Shown here: in pieces, positions 26,225-34,663 of the stretch
How the letters are laid out: every line of letters starts with the position of its first letter
Position numbering within the stretch: position 1 is the first letter of the stretch
NCBI GenBank assembly: GCA_023396065.1
Contig: JAEWXF010000009.1
Location: 62,001 to 126,000 of the forward strand
Length of the DNA: 64,000 nt
From: Methanobacteriota archaeon
Lineage (GTDB): Archaea; Halobacteriota; Methanomicrobia; Methanomicrobiales; Methanocorpusculaceae
Direction of reading: 5' to 3'
Notes under the pieces: generated by a model
Seen by the model: only the letters and a program-made list of their open reading frames with translations
What the model was told of the DNA's origin: nothing
The model's database searches: none
Translations under genes and position numbers: made by a program

Positions 26225-26600
26225 TTATACGGACGTTATTTCAAGATTTAAGCTATTATATCGAATATTCTTGTTTCCGGGGCAGATATATGATTCAGGC
26301 CCGGAGTTTCCGCGAAGCGGCAAAACCGAAAAAACGCGAATAGCGCGAATGAAACGAATAAAAATTGCCAAAGGCGATTTTCCAACCCACAATAATCCTG
26401 TATAAAGCGACGCCCGAGCGAAACGGCGATTCTCCATTCTGCCCCTAACGGACATTTTCCGTAGGGGCGGGATGGGGAATCGCCTCTTCCGGCCTTTTGT
26501 GTGGTCGCCGCCATTCGCTCCGCTCACTCTCGCAGATCTTCCGGCACTCGTCCTTGTCCCCTGCGGCCACAAACCACACAGGCCTACAGAAGCGATTCCC
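26225..26600. repeat. Palindrome-rich intergenic island
   Basis: About 375 bp of A-rich repeats and hairpins between the META lipoprotein and the dispersed element that follows. CGCGAAGCGGCAAAACCG and GCGAATAGCGCGAAT stretches recur. The strongest piece is a 60-nt hairpin at 26425-26484: 23-base arms starting GGCGATTCTCCATTCTGCCC pair throughout with only three G-T pairs. Related GCGATT...CCA segments stand at 26384 and 26603. Reading frames here are low-complexity and I do not support them. Confidence 0.55.
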
Positions 26601-26815
26601 CATCCGCAGGAACATCCGCGCCGCCCGGCTCAGCCGCTCTCGCGGCTTTGCTCGAGGCGGCGCTTTAGGTCTTACGTATCATTCGGTTTCAGGCTTCGGT
26701 GGCACTTTCCGTAGCCCGAAGGGCGAGTAGTCGAAGACGTGCGTTTCTGTAGGGTCTGCTGCTGCCCGCCTCGGGGCAGCAGACCCTATATTAGAAAGGT
26801 GCGTGTTCGACCAGC
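26601..26815 (+). repeat. Dispersed structured element, copy 1
   Basis: Shares with 42627-42834 an identical GAGTAGTCGAAGA (26725-26737), a short hairpin directly before it (GCCC-gaa-GGGC) and a 14-bp hairpin after it (26751-26787) with a three-base CTG bulge and a six-base loop GCCTCG. The tail ATTAGAAAGGTG...TGTTCGA is also shared. In both copies the order is the same. The 5' part contains CGCTTTAGGTCTTACGTATC, which also forms one arm of the palindrome at 35692. Confidence 0.65.
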
Positions 26816-26840
26816 AGCCTTCTCTGAATGGCGCGTATTT

Positions 26841-27644
26841 TTACCGTACTTCTTCAGCTTCCACCCGCGGGTGCAGGGAGAACACTGCTGTCAGCTCATC
26901 GTTTTCCAGGAGGACGCTGTCCGCCATCACATCACATGCCTCACTTTCCGCAATCAGGCTTCCGATCAGGCTGCAGACCGGACAGCCCATCATCGTACAG
27001 CATTTTATGGAAACTGCATGCAGAGTCCGGCAGGTCTGCGGTAGAGAAAATCTCTCCAGTACAACCGTAACCGCCGTCTCCGTCCGTGTTGTGGTTACCT
27101 GACCGGCAACTTCCAGAGTATCAGTCAGCACCTCACGCAGACAGGTTGCCAGCATCTCCGGATCATGGGTCGGAACCGTAAGACGGTCCGCCTGTTTCAG
27201 CCGGTGCAGAAGCGCTGCGGCAACTGCAGGATACTGAACACCGTTCCACTCCCCTGCGGTAACAAACACCACCGACTCCGGCAGGTCCGGGATTGCCCCG
27301 CCGGTAACCGGATTGATCTGTACTGCCGACTTCGTTTCCGGCAGGTACCGGTACAGGGTATTGCTGGTAACACCCAGATCCGCCAGCAGCATTGTCATAT
27401 TCACCGTTCCCTGAACAGGCAGCAGCTCCGTCAGCGTTACCGGCAGCGGATCGCGCTGTACAATCGTCAGCAGAAACACTCCGGTGATCAGCAGCATAAA
27501 TCCAACCAGTACCAGAACCGCACTGGTCATATCTCCCCGATTCGTTACGGCTGCAACAAGCAGGGTAAGCACTGCGGCAGTAAACAGTACTGCCGGCGCA
27601 AAATAGGGTGAACTCACCCGTATCATATTCGTATCCAATTTCAT
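26841..27644 (-). CDS. Membrane protein with C-terminal V4R-like domain, last gene of the MoxR operon
   Basis: 267 residues. Two hydrophobic segments lie near the N-terminus (FAPAVLFTAAVLTLLVAAV and VLVLVGFMLLITGVFLLTIV). A soluble part follows, with a C-terminal cysteine-containing segment (CRTLHAVSIKCCTMMGCPVC then SLIGSLIAESE) that recalls V4R sensor domains; this is resemblance only. Its ATG overlaps the upstream stop by four bases. As the terminal gene it may supply a cytosolic sensing part to the membrane system. The family is not named with certainty. Confidence 0.6.
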   Translation of the reverse strand: MKLDTNMIRVSSPYFAPAVLFTAAVLTLLVAAVTNRGDMTSAVLVLVGFMLLITGVFLLTIVQRDPLPVTLTELLPVQGTVNMTMLLADLGVTSNTLYRYLPETKSAVQINPVTGGAIPDLPESVVFVTAGEWNGVQYPAVAAALLHRLKQADRLTVPTHDPEMLATCLREVLTDTLEVAGQVTTTRTETAVTVVLERFSLPQTCRTLHAVSIKCCTMMGCPVCSLIGSLIAESEACDVMADSVLLENDELTAVFSLHPRVEAEEVR

Positions 27645-28081
27645 TCAGTCTCCTCCTCAACCGCACACGCCAGTCGGTAGCTTCTGACAAACAGGAAAAA
27701 TATCCCTGCACAGAGTAAAATCAGTACTATCAGAATCGGGACCAGGATATACAGCTGTGCTGCAAAAATACCGGTGAGGATACCGGCTGCCAGTGAGCCG
27801 ATGATCCCTTCCCGGTCTGTCTTTCTCCCGGAAACTTCCAGAATCAGAAGTATCAGCAGACATGCCAGCAAACCTGCAACAACCGGATGCCCGGAGGTAA
27901 AGATCAGCGGAAAACCGGTTACCGACAGTATCAGTATCTTCGCCCCCTGCTGCAGTGCTTTTGGCACAAATACACATGCAAGAAAGAGTACCGCAAGTAC
28001 AACCGCAAAGATCCGCTGATCAGGGGCCGCCCCGAGAATGGCCAGGGCCGCTGCCGCCGCCGCACATATCCGGGAAATCAT
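27641..28081 (-). CDS. Four/five-TM protein of the MoxR operon
   Basis: 146 residues, nearly all hydrophobic, with segments at about 5-18, 22-42, 48-82 and 95-130, and a short charged tail (VRSYRLACAVEEETE). No family recognised. It starts one base after the DUF58 stop and overlaps the last gene by four bases, so it is part of the same transcript. Confidence 0.7.
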   Translation of the reverse strand: MISRICAAAAAALAILGAAPDQRIFAVVLAVLFLACVFVPKALQQGAKILILSVTGFPLIFTSGHPVVAGLLACLLILLILEVSGRKTDREGIIGSLAAGILTGIFAAQLYILVPILIVLILLCAGIFFLFVRSYRLACAVEEETE

Positions 28082-28082
28082 C

Positions 28083-29354
28083 TCAGATCACCTCCACATA
28101 ATCCACACCGCTCGCATAGAATACCGACTGAATCTCATCCCGGTGCTGCTTTGCGTACGAACCGGTCAGGGACACATTCACGGTTTTCTTTCTGAGCATC
28201 GCCTCAACCGATGCACTGGTCAGGTGGCTCAGATCCCCCCGGCCAAGGGTCACAATATGAACACTCTGGGCCTGATCTGATGTTGCCAGCAGGTTTATCA
28301 TGGCCTTTTCGTAGGATGTCGGATACCGTTTCATATGGCGCGTGAGAATGTCTTTCACTGCTTCTGAAAACGGTGTCCACTCCCCGTTCATCTTCAGGAC
28401 CTCGCCCTGCATACTTCCCGGATGCCGCAGGCGGAACTGGGATTCGGACCGTTGTACATGTCCCGCCTGCTGGAGCATCTCATAAATTTCCCGGTCCTGT
28501 CGGGCATCCTCAATGTTCAGCAGATTTCCGCCGCAGATAAACACTACCATACCGTCTCCCTCCGAGTTCGCTTTATCGATCAGTGCTGTTGCTGCCCCGG
28601 TCAGACAAATCGTCTCTTCGGTTTCACATCCCTCCTCCGGCAGATCCACAAGGATGATCGGATTATCACCGGTTGCATCCGTATATTGCCGGACAAAGAC
28701 TTCTCCGTGTTTAGCAGTCAGTTTCCAGTCAATATTGCGGAAACTGTCACCCATACGGTATGGTCGGAACATCATCACATCCGTTCCGGCGATGATTGCC
28801 ATCCGGTCTTTTTCGACGGTGGACCACCGGGAACCCGAAGCCTCATTCAGTGTTGCTGCAATCCCGGTCGGATAGGTGTACAGCTCCGGCTCGGAAGTTC
28901 CTTTCGTTACGCGGATTGAGGAGGTGTAAAACAGATCCCTGCAGCTGATCTGTACTCCGCCAAACCTGGATCTGCCCAATGCAGGAATTTGCAGCGTATA
29001 GACGGCCTGCTCCCCGGCATAGGTGACTGAGCCGGAAACCGCCCGGGCACTGTCCGGTATCAGATCCTCTGCCTCGATGTCCAGCTCTGTCTGCGTCGGA
29101 AATGAGAGGGATGCACTGATATGCACCTCGGCCCCCTGCCGCAGAATTACTCTGTCTGCTTTTCGCACCACCTGCAGACCTTCAATAACAGACCGCACCG
29201 CATTCTGAAAATAATAGGCCCGGAAAAACAAAACCGCAAGGATTGCCACCCCGCCCGCCAGAGCTTCAGCTGCACTCATCAGATAGGCATAGCTGACAGA
29301 TGCCAGTACACAGAACAGAAAAATTCCGGTGAGCGGGGTCGGGCGCATCATCAT
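28083..29354 (-). CDS. DUF58 domain protein
   Basis: 423 residues. Two N-terminal membrane segments (about 8-45) are followed by an immunoglobulin-like stretch and the DUF58 signature NIDWKLTAKHGEVFVRQYTD at about residues 205-225, next to a von Willebrand-like fold. DUF58 proteins are regularly paired with MoxR ATPases. The start falls among three consecutive ATGs; 29354 is the first, three bases after the MoxR stop. Likely client or adaptor of the MoxR ATPase. Confidence 0.88.
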   Translation of the reverse strand: MMMRPTPLTGIFLFCVLASVSYAYLMSAAEALAGGVAILAVLFFRAYYFQNAVRSVIEGLQVVRKADRVILRQGAEVHISASLSFPTQTELDIEAEDLIPDSARAVSGSVTYAGEQAVYTLQIPALGRSRFGGVQISCRDLFYTSSIRVTKGTSEPELYTYPTGIAATLNEASGSRWSTVEKDRMAIIAGTDVMMFRPYRMGDSFRNIDWKLTAKHGEVFVRQYTDATGDNPIILVDLPEEGCETEETICLTGAATALIDKANSEGDGMVVFICGGNLLNIEDARQDREIYEMLQQAGHVQRSESQFRLRHPGSMQGEVLKMNGEWTPFSEAVKDILTRHMKRYPTSYEKAMINLLATSDQAQSVHIVTLGRGDLSHLTSASVEAMLRKKTVNVSLTGSYAKQHRDEIQSVFYASGVDYVEVI

Positions 29355-29357
29355 GGT

Positions 29358-30326
29358 TTACTGTACCGCAACAGAGTTCAGAATGTCGGTGATTACCTGA
29401 GATACCGTAATTCCTCCGAGGACAGACTCACGTTTCAGGGCAATTCTGTGAGCAAGCGCATACAATGCCAGGGATTTCACATCATCCGGAATCACATAGT
29501 CCCTCTCCTGCATTGCAGCCTTCGCCTGGGCACCGCGCAGCAGTGCAAGGGATCCACGGGTACTGACACCGAGCTTCACATCCCCGTGTGTTCTCGTTGC
29601 CATGATGATGTCACCGATATAGGCAATGATATCCTCACTGGCATAAATCGACCGGACGGTGTTCTGCATATCCAGAATATCTTTTACTGATGTCACCACT
29701 CGGGTTGTATCAACGAAATACTTCTCCAGATTCAGTCCGTCCTGCATACCCCGGCGCAGAATTTCATACTCCTCCTCCGATGTCAGGTGAGATACCTGAA
29801 TACTAAACATAAACCGGTCCTTTTGTGCTTCAATCAGCTGGAATGTCCCATCCATTTCATACGGGTTCTGGGTTGCGACCATCATGAACGGAGTGGGAAG
29901 CGGGTAGTTGATGTTATCCACCGTTACCTGCCGCTCTGCCAGTGCCTCAAGCAGTGCAGCCTGGGCCTTCGGTGTCATCCGGTTTACTTCGTCCACCAGA
30001 AGAATATTGGAAAATACCGGCCCTTTCTGGAAAACAAACTCATCATTTTCCTTCATATACATCCGGACACCGAGCACATCTGCAGGCTGGATATCCACCG
30101 ATCCCTGTAGACGGCCAAACTCTCCGGCAATGTTTTTGGCAAACATCTTACAGATACTGGTCTTTGCCGTTCCGGGGACACCTTCCAGAAGAATATTTCC
30201 ATCGCTCAGAAGGGATGTCGTCATCAGATCAATCAGTGCATCATATCCCACAATGACACGGTGCAGGTCTTCTTTCAGCTGTACATGGAACTGGTGGATT
30301 GCGGTGAGACTGGAATTATCTGTCAT
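29358..30326 (-). CDS. MoxR-type AAA+ ATPase
   Basis: 322 residues. Walker A is LLEGVPGTAKTS, Walker B is ILLVDEVNRM, sensor 1 is MMVATQNPYE and the segment QKDRFMFSI follows, as in the MoxR class of chaperone-like ATPases. ATG 30326 was chosen because GGAG lies eight bases upstream; an earlier in-frame start at 30359 adds residues without conserved features. It overlaps the DUF4350 gene by 11 bases. MoxR proteins remodel or insert cofactors into partner proteins carrying von Willebrand folds, here probably the DUF58 protein. Confidence 0.93.
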   Translation of the reverse strand: MTDNSSLTAIHQFHVQLKEDLHRVIVGYDALIDLMTTSLLSDGNILLEGVPGTAKTSICKMFAKNIAGEFGRLQGSVDIQPADVLGVRMYMKENDEFVFQKGPVFSNILLVDEVNRMTPKAQAALLEALAERQVTVDNINYPLPTPFMMVATQNPYEMDGTFQLIEAQKDRFMFSIQVSHLTSEEEYEILRRGMQDGLNLEKYFVDTTRVVTSVKDILDMQNTVRSIYASEDIIAYIGDIIMATRTHGDVKLGVSTRGSLALLRGAQAKAAMQERDYVIPDDVKSLALYALAHRIALKRESVLGGITVSQVITDILNSVAVQ

Positions 30327-31170
30327 GGTAGAATCTCCGTATGCCGATACCTCCGGCAACGATACAAAGTATGGTGAGGATTGCAGTACCCAAAACCGGG
30401 TATCTGTGCATCTGCTGGAGAAGGCCGGTCAGTCCTCCTCCCTCTGTGGTCAGTGAGATTGTCTGATCAATTATGAGGTCATTTTCCAGCAGAGAACTGA
30501 GTACTGCAAGATTTTCCGTATGCTTCCGGACAAGCATACTGTTAATAAACAGCGACGGGTCCGCGATGACTGCAAGTCTGCCGTTACTGATATTTTCCGT
30601 TGCAATCAGGGTATACACCTTTAATGATTCATTTGTATCAGGAATCCCATTAACATTTGCGTCAATCCACGATAGATATGACGTTGTGACAAGCGGCTCT
30701 CCTCCTGAAACATATCCCGGGTAGTTGAACGTGAGGTCCGTTACACTGGTGTTGTAGATGTTCCCGGAAACTGTTCCCCGAAACAGTCCGGGATCACGGT
30801 ATTCCATACTCGTGGATCTGACTGGTTCGTCGTGAACGCGAATGCTGCTTCCAAGGTTTTCGAGGAGGATATTTGCATTCTCGCTCTGGTCGGCGATAAG
30901 CACCGTATTTCCTGCGTTCAGATATCCGGAAAGTTCCGGAAACTCCTCTTCCTTTGGTGCGATTATCAGGAGTGTCGAGTTTGTTTTGCCGCTGAGGTCT
31001 TCCGGTGAGTACAGCAGCTCCTTACCCTCTGTCATCAGAAAAAAATCAGTGGTGCCGTTCCAGCCGATGTTGTACCGGCTGTACTCCTCATCAGTTGTCA
31101 TGAACTGGGTCAGTACCGCGCCGCAGGCGAGGATGAGCATGATGACCGTGAGGAGTGTGAGTTTGTTCAT
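30316..31170 (-). CDS. DUF4350 domain protein
   Basis: 284 residues. An N-terminal membrane helix (LTLLTVIMLILACGAVLT) is followed by an extracytoplasmic domain and a C-terminal helix near 255-275 (VLGTAILTILCIVAGGIGI). STLLIIAPKEEEFPELSGYL and NAGNTVLIADQSEN are typical of the DUF4350 fold, which resembles a periplasmic amidotransferase-like domain. Overlaps on both sides show strict co-translation. Halophilic archaea and actinobacteria carry the same neighbourhood with MoxR and DUF58. Confidence 0.82.
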   Translation of the reverse strand: MNKLTLLTVIMLILACGAVLTQFMTTDEEYSRYNIGWNGTTDFFLMTEGKELLYSPEDLSGKTNSTLLIIAPKEEEFPELSGYLNAGNTVLIADQSENANILLENLGSSIRVHDEPVRSTSMEYRDPGLFRGTVSGNIYNTSVTDLTFNYPGYVSGGEPLVTTSYLSWIDANVNGIPDTNESLKVYTLIATENISNGRLAVIADPSLFINSMLVRKHTENLAVLSSLLENDLIIDQTISLTTEGGGLTGLLQQMHRYPVLGTAILTILCIVAGGIGIRRFYHDR

Positions 31171-32663
31171 GAATATTCTTCTGTAACCACTGCTGCAAGG
31201 GTGTTCAGTTGTGCAAGATCCGCAGCATTCGTGTTTCGGGAGTACCGGACCCGTTCATAGAGCGTGATAAACTCCTGCAGTGCGGCAGTTGGAGACTCTA
31301 CTGCGTCGATAAGCTGTCTTGGTGTGTATACCTGGATATTTGCAATATCCCGATTCTTCGCAATGGTTTCTGCAACCAGCGTATAACACTCTCCGGGGGT
31401 AAGATTCCGTCTTTCTACCGGCACTGGGTTTGCAGCAGGTTCCACCCGGGGTGTGACTACGGGGACGGGGGGAACCGAGACTTCTTTTGGTACATCCGGC
31501 TTTTTCTCCGGGATTACCGGTGTCGGATGCGTTGGTTCCGGTGCCGGTACCTTGGGTACTTCAGCAGGCTCTTTTTGGGAAATCGGAGTTTTAACTGGCT
31601 TTTCAGACAGTGTTTTCCCTCTGTACACATAGACTGCTCCCGCTCCAATGATGACGATCAGCAGAATCGCAATAATTGGAAGAGGATTAAACCCGGTTTC
31701 CTCACCGGTTCCTGTTTCATTTCCTGTGGGTGTTTTCGTCGGAGTGGGGGTCAGGGTTTTCGTGGATGTTCCGGTTCCGGTACTGGTAGCAGTCGGTTGT
31801 GTTGTGGCCTTCGTCGTTACCGGTACGGTGGGAGACGTCGTTGCCACTGTTGTTGATGCCGTTTTGACCCGGGCAAATGTTTCCAGAACTGTGTTTTCTG
31901 CGTTCAGTGTCGCAGTACTCATTCCGTATTGGCCGGCAATCGCTGTCAGAGCCTGACTGTTTTGGGAGAAGTCTGCATTTAATGTCTGAATCTGCTTCAC
32001 TACCGATTCAAGCTGACCCTGTGCCGAGGTATCATCCGGTGTTTTTTTCAGTGCGGACTCCAGATCATTTTTCCACACGACTTTCTTTTTCAGCTGTGCC
32101 GTATCTTCTATGAGAGCAGGGCCCCCCTTGAGCAGAACGGCAACATCGTCAATGCTGCTGATGTTTCCTTCATCTGCAGCTGCAGCGATGTTCTGCATCT
32201 CACGTTCCAGCGGGAACAGCTGTATATCCACTTCGCCAAACTGCAGGTCACGGATTGCCTCCAGAATCGGCAGCAGCTGGTTCGCTGTTTTCAGGGTCCT
32301 GCTGAGAATGTACTCGGTTGCAAGCCGGTCATACTGCGTTGTCTCCTGCTCCAGAGTATAGTTTGCAGTCTGATTCTGGTCGGCAACGATCTGCTGCAGA
32401 TTCAGCAGTTCTCTATGGTATTGGAGAATGGCATCTTCCACGGCGGTATAATTTTCCTGTGTCAGATTCTTATGGAATACCGCCGATATATTACTCAGTG
32501 CCGAGGTATTGAGGACAAATGTTTCATTTTCTGCTGATGTTTCATTTCCCAGGGGGAGGTCTGACGGAAGCGTCGCGTCCTCTGCTGCTGCCGGGAGAAT
32601 ACCTGCGCCCAGTACTGCAATCCCTATGAGGAGGTAGAATAGATAATTACTCTGTAGTTTCAT
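31167..32663 (-). CDS. DUF4129 domain protein with long extracellular part (gene 2)
   Basis: 498 residues from ATG 32663, preceded by GAGG. It has a signal peptide, then an ectodomain rich in Asn-Gln-Thr and predicted helices (about 30-285), a Thr/Pro linker (PTVPVTTKATTQPTATSTGT), one membrane helix (about 328-345), a Pro-rich linker and a C-terminal DUF4129 domain (PGECYTLVAETIAKNRDIAN, then VYTPRQLIDAV, EFITLYERVRYS). This resembles an outside-sensing protein with a cytoplasmic DUF4129 end. Confidence 0.82.
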   Translation of the reverse strand: MKLQSNYLFYLLIGIAVLGAGILPAAAEDATLPSDLPLGNETSAENETFVLNTSALSNISAVFHKNLTQENYTAVEDAILQYHRELLNLQQIVADQNQTANYTLEQETTQYDRLATEYILSRTLKTANQLLPILEAIRDLQFGEVDIQLFPLEREMQNIAAAADEGNISSIDDVAVLLKGGPALIEDTAQLKKKVVWKNDLESALKKTPDDTSAQGQLESVVKQIQTLNADFSQNSQALTAIAGQYGMSTATLNAENTVLETFARVKTASTTVATTSPTVPVTTKATTQPTATSTGTGTSTKTLTPTPTKTPTGNETGTGEETGFNPLPIIAILLIVIIGAGAVYVYRGKTLSEKPVKTPISQKEPAEVPKVPAPEPTHPTPVIPEKKPDVPKEVSVPPVPVVTPRVEPAANPVPVERRNLTPGECYTLVAETIAKNRDIANIQVYTPRQLIDAVESPTAALQEFITLYERVRYSRNTNAADLAQLNTLAAVVTEEYS

Positions 32664-34338
32664 GGTATGCCTCAATGATTTTTTGGGAGAGTCCTCTCAT
32701 TTTTTCCATCTGTATTTCATCAACCACAACGTTCGCATAATGGAGGTACTCGTAGAGACTTATGAACTCTCTGATATCCTCAGACGGGCCGGGAACGGCA
32801 CTCAGGAACTCCCGGGGGGTGTAGACATAGATGTTCCGGAGATGGATAGTCTCTGCAATCGTTGCGATTGTTGTTTTGTACAACCTGCGTAACGGATCTG
32901 TGTCGGTCTCGGTTTTTTCACGGGTGAAGAATTTCTTCATCATCTTCGGCAGCCTGTTCTGCCGGATAGGTTCCCGCTGCGGAAGCCGTATCGCAGGCTC
33001 GTCCGGCGTAAGCCGGTCCTGAACCTTTTTCCTGAACCGGATCAGAAGTATGAGGATGGCACCGGCCGCTGCAATGATGAGTACATAATAGTATACCGGT
33101 GTTCCGATGGTGATCTGAACCTCTTCACTTCTGCTCTCTTCCAGAGGATACTGCGGGTCACTGAATGAGGCAAATATGGTGTAGTCTCCGTCAGGAAGTT
33201 CAAATGCGGCAGTCCAGATACCTTTGGCATTTGTGGAGGCAGTTGCAATCAGCTCCCCTTCATTTGAGAAGATCTCCACAGGGGCTGAGGTGACCGGTGT
33301 TGCATTTGTTGTTGTCAGATATCCGGATACTGTCAGCAGGGTTGCATTCATTCCACTGCTTTGGGTAGTTTCCGAGATGTTCAGATACGTCGGAGAGATC
33401 AGGACAGTGAAGCTTTTCAGTGAGGATGAAACGCCGCCTGACAGTACCGACAGGGTATGTTCCCCTGCGGTAATTTTCTGGACCCGGAAACTGAATGCAA
33501 AATCCCCGTTGGTTTCCGCGGATACATTTCTCCAGAACGTCCCGTCCTGATACAGGCTCAGCGTGGTCGGGACATACTTCGCGGTACCGTGAGCGGTTAA
33601 TACATCTCCATAGGAAACTTCTGCGGGAAACAGGCTCAGGGTGATGGAACCCGGTGGTTTCGGCAGTGATGTGGTCGTCTGCTGGATCTTTTCGACCTCA
33701 ATTCCGCTGTCTTTTTTAATTTCGTTCACGGTTTCAATGCTCTCCTGCAGCTTTGCCGTGTCCCGGTCATACCCGTCCGCCACCGGGATCATCTTTTCCA
33801 CACTTTTGATATAGCTGTTTGCAGCGCGCTCAATCTCTTTTTTCAGAGCTTCTCCCTCGTATGCAAGTTCATATACTACACCGGGATTATTTTCATCCGC
33901 ATACTGAATCTGCAGTTTCTGGAGTTCCCGCAGCCGGTCGGTATTATTGAGGAGACTTCTCATCTCTTCTTTGAGTTGTCCTGCCTCTTTTTTGAACTCG
34001 TTAATGTCGGTACCGGTAATCTTGACTTTTATAGCGTTGGTATTCAGTCTGCTGAGGGAGTTTTCATATGCTTTGAGGGTCCGGAGAGCAGATTCCTTAT
34101 CAGTATACCGGATTTCCAGAACCACGTCGTTGGAGAGCTTCATGATGTTCTCCATGAGCGGCAGAATCGTCTCTGACTCCTCGGTGGTCATTGGGCGGAC
34201 CGTTGAGGCATCCATGTGATCATGAGTGCTGGCATTCCCTTCGGCGGTGTACAGGACAACCTGCCCGCTCATTCCCAGAATCAGCAGCAGGACCGCAGCG
34301 AGTCCTGCCAGGATTGTCAGAATCTGTCCTGTTTTCAT
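32647..34338 (-). CDS. DUF4129 domain protein with Ig-like ectodomain (gene 1)
   Basis: 563 residues. A signal peptide precedes helical segments (about 50-215) and two beta-rich Ig/carboxypeptidase-regulatory-like domains (SITLSLFPAEVSYGDVLTAH and SGYLTTTNATPVTSAPVEIF). One membrane helix lies near 410-430 (VYYYVLIIAAAGAILILLI), and a C-terminal DUF4129 domain follows (RRLYKTTIATIAETIHLRNI, YVYTPREFLSAV, EFISLYEYLHYA). The C-terminal domain is clearly related to that of gene 2 while the ectodomain differs, so the two may sense different surface signals through a common cytoplasmic output. Confidence 0.82.
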   Translation of the reverse strand: MKTGQILTILAGLAAVLLLILGMSGQVVLYTAEGNASTHDHMDASTVRPMTTEESETILPLMENIMKLSNDVVLEIRYTDKESALRTLKAYENSLSRLNTNAIKVKITGTDINEFKKEAGQLKEEMRSLLNNTDRLRELQKLQIQYADENNPGVVYELAYEGEALKKEIERAANSYIKSVEKMIPVADGYDRDTAKLQESIETVNEIKKDSGIEVEKIQQTTTSLPKPPGSITLSLFPAEVSYGDVLTAHGTAKYVPTTLSLYQDGTFWRNVSAETNGDFAFSFRVQKITAGEHTLSVLSGGVSSSLKSFTVLISPTYLNISETTQSSGMNATLLTVSGYLTTTNATPVTSAPVEIFSNEGELIATASTNAKGIWTAAFELPDGDYTIFASFSDPQYPLEESRSEEVQITIGTPVYYYVLIIAAAGAILILLIRFRKKVQDRLTPDEPAIRLPQREPIRQNRLPKMMKKFFTREKTETDTDPLRRLYKTTIATIAETIHLRNIYVYTPREFLSAVPGPSEDIREFISLYEYLHYANVVVDEIQMEKMRGLSQKIIEAYHETTE

Positions 34339-34625
34339 TTTGCCAGAATCTCAAGAATCTTCAGGATGATGATTATTCCAAAGATGATCACACCCGCAAA
34401 CGCAATACCTTTCTGGTAGATACTCCAGCGTGGAACCAATGTTGAGACATCAATAAATTCGATGACAATCAGTGTTCCTATCAGCCATAACACAAAAAAT
34501 ATCTCGATATTAATCGTCCGGGAAAGAACCATGAAGAATGCTACAATGAAAAGCCATGCAGCCAGCACTCCTGCTGCAAGACGTGTCTTTCCCAGTCCCA
34601 TAGATTCTAATGTGTTAGTAGTCAC
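34335..34625 (-). CDS. Small three-TM protein, first gene of the MoxR operon
   Basis: 96 residues with hydrophobic segments at about 15-34, 38-60 and 70-92. The downstream gene overlaps its stop by four bases, so it is the head of the operon. No family recognised. The upstream 38 bp before the next gene's stop hold TATTATATG on the minus strand, a fair TATA candidate. Confidence 0.7.
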   Translation of the reverse strand: MTTNTLESMGLGKTRLAAGVLAAWLFIVAFFMVLSRTINIEIFFVLWLIGTLIVIEFIDVSTLVPRWSIYQKGIAFAGVIIFGIIIILKILEILAK

Positions 34626-34663
34626 AACATATAATAATTTTGATCAAATATCGGCAGATGCCT

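Noticed and set aside
26225..26572. Minus-strand frame of 115 codons in the palindrome-rich island
   Set aside because: Its translation (FIRFIRAIRVFSVLPLRG) comes from A-rich repeats and hairpins; there is no start signal.
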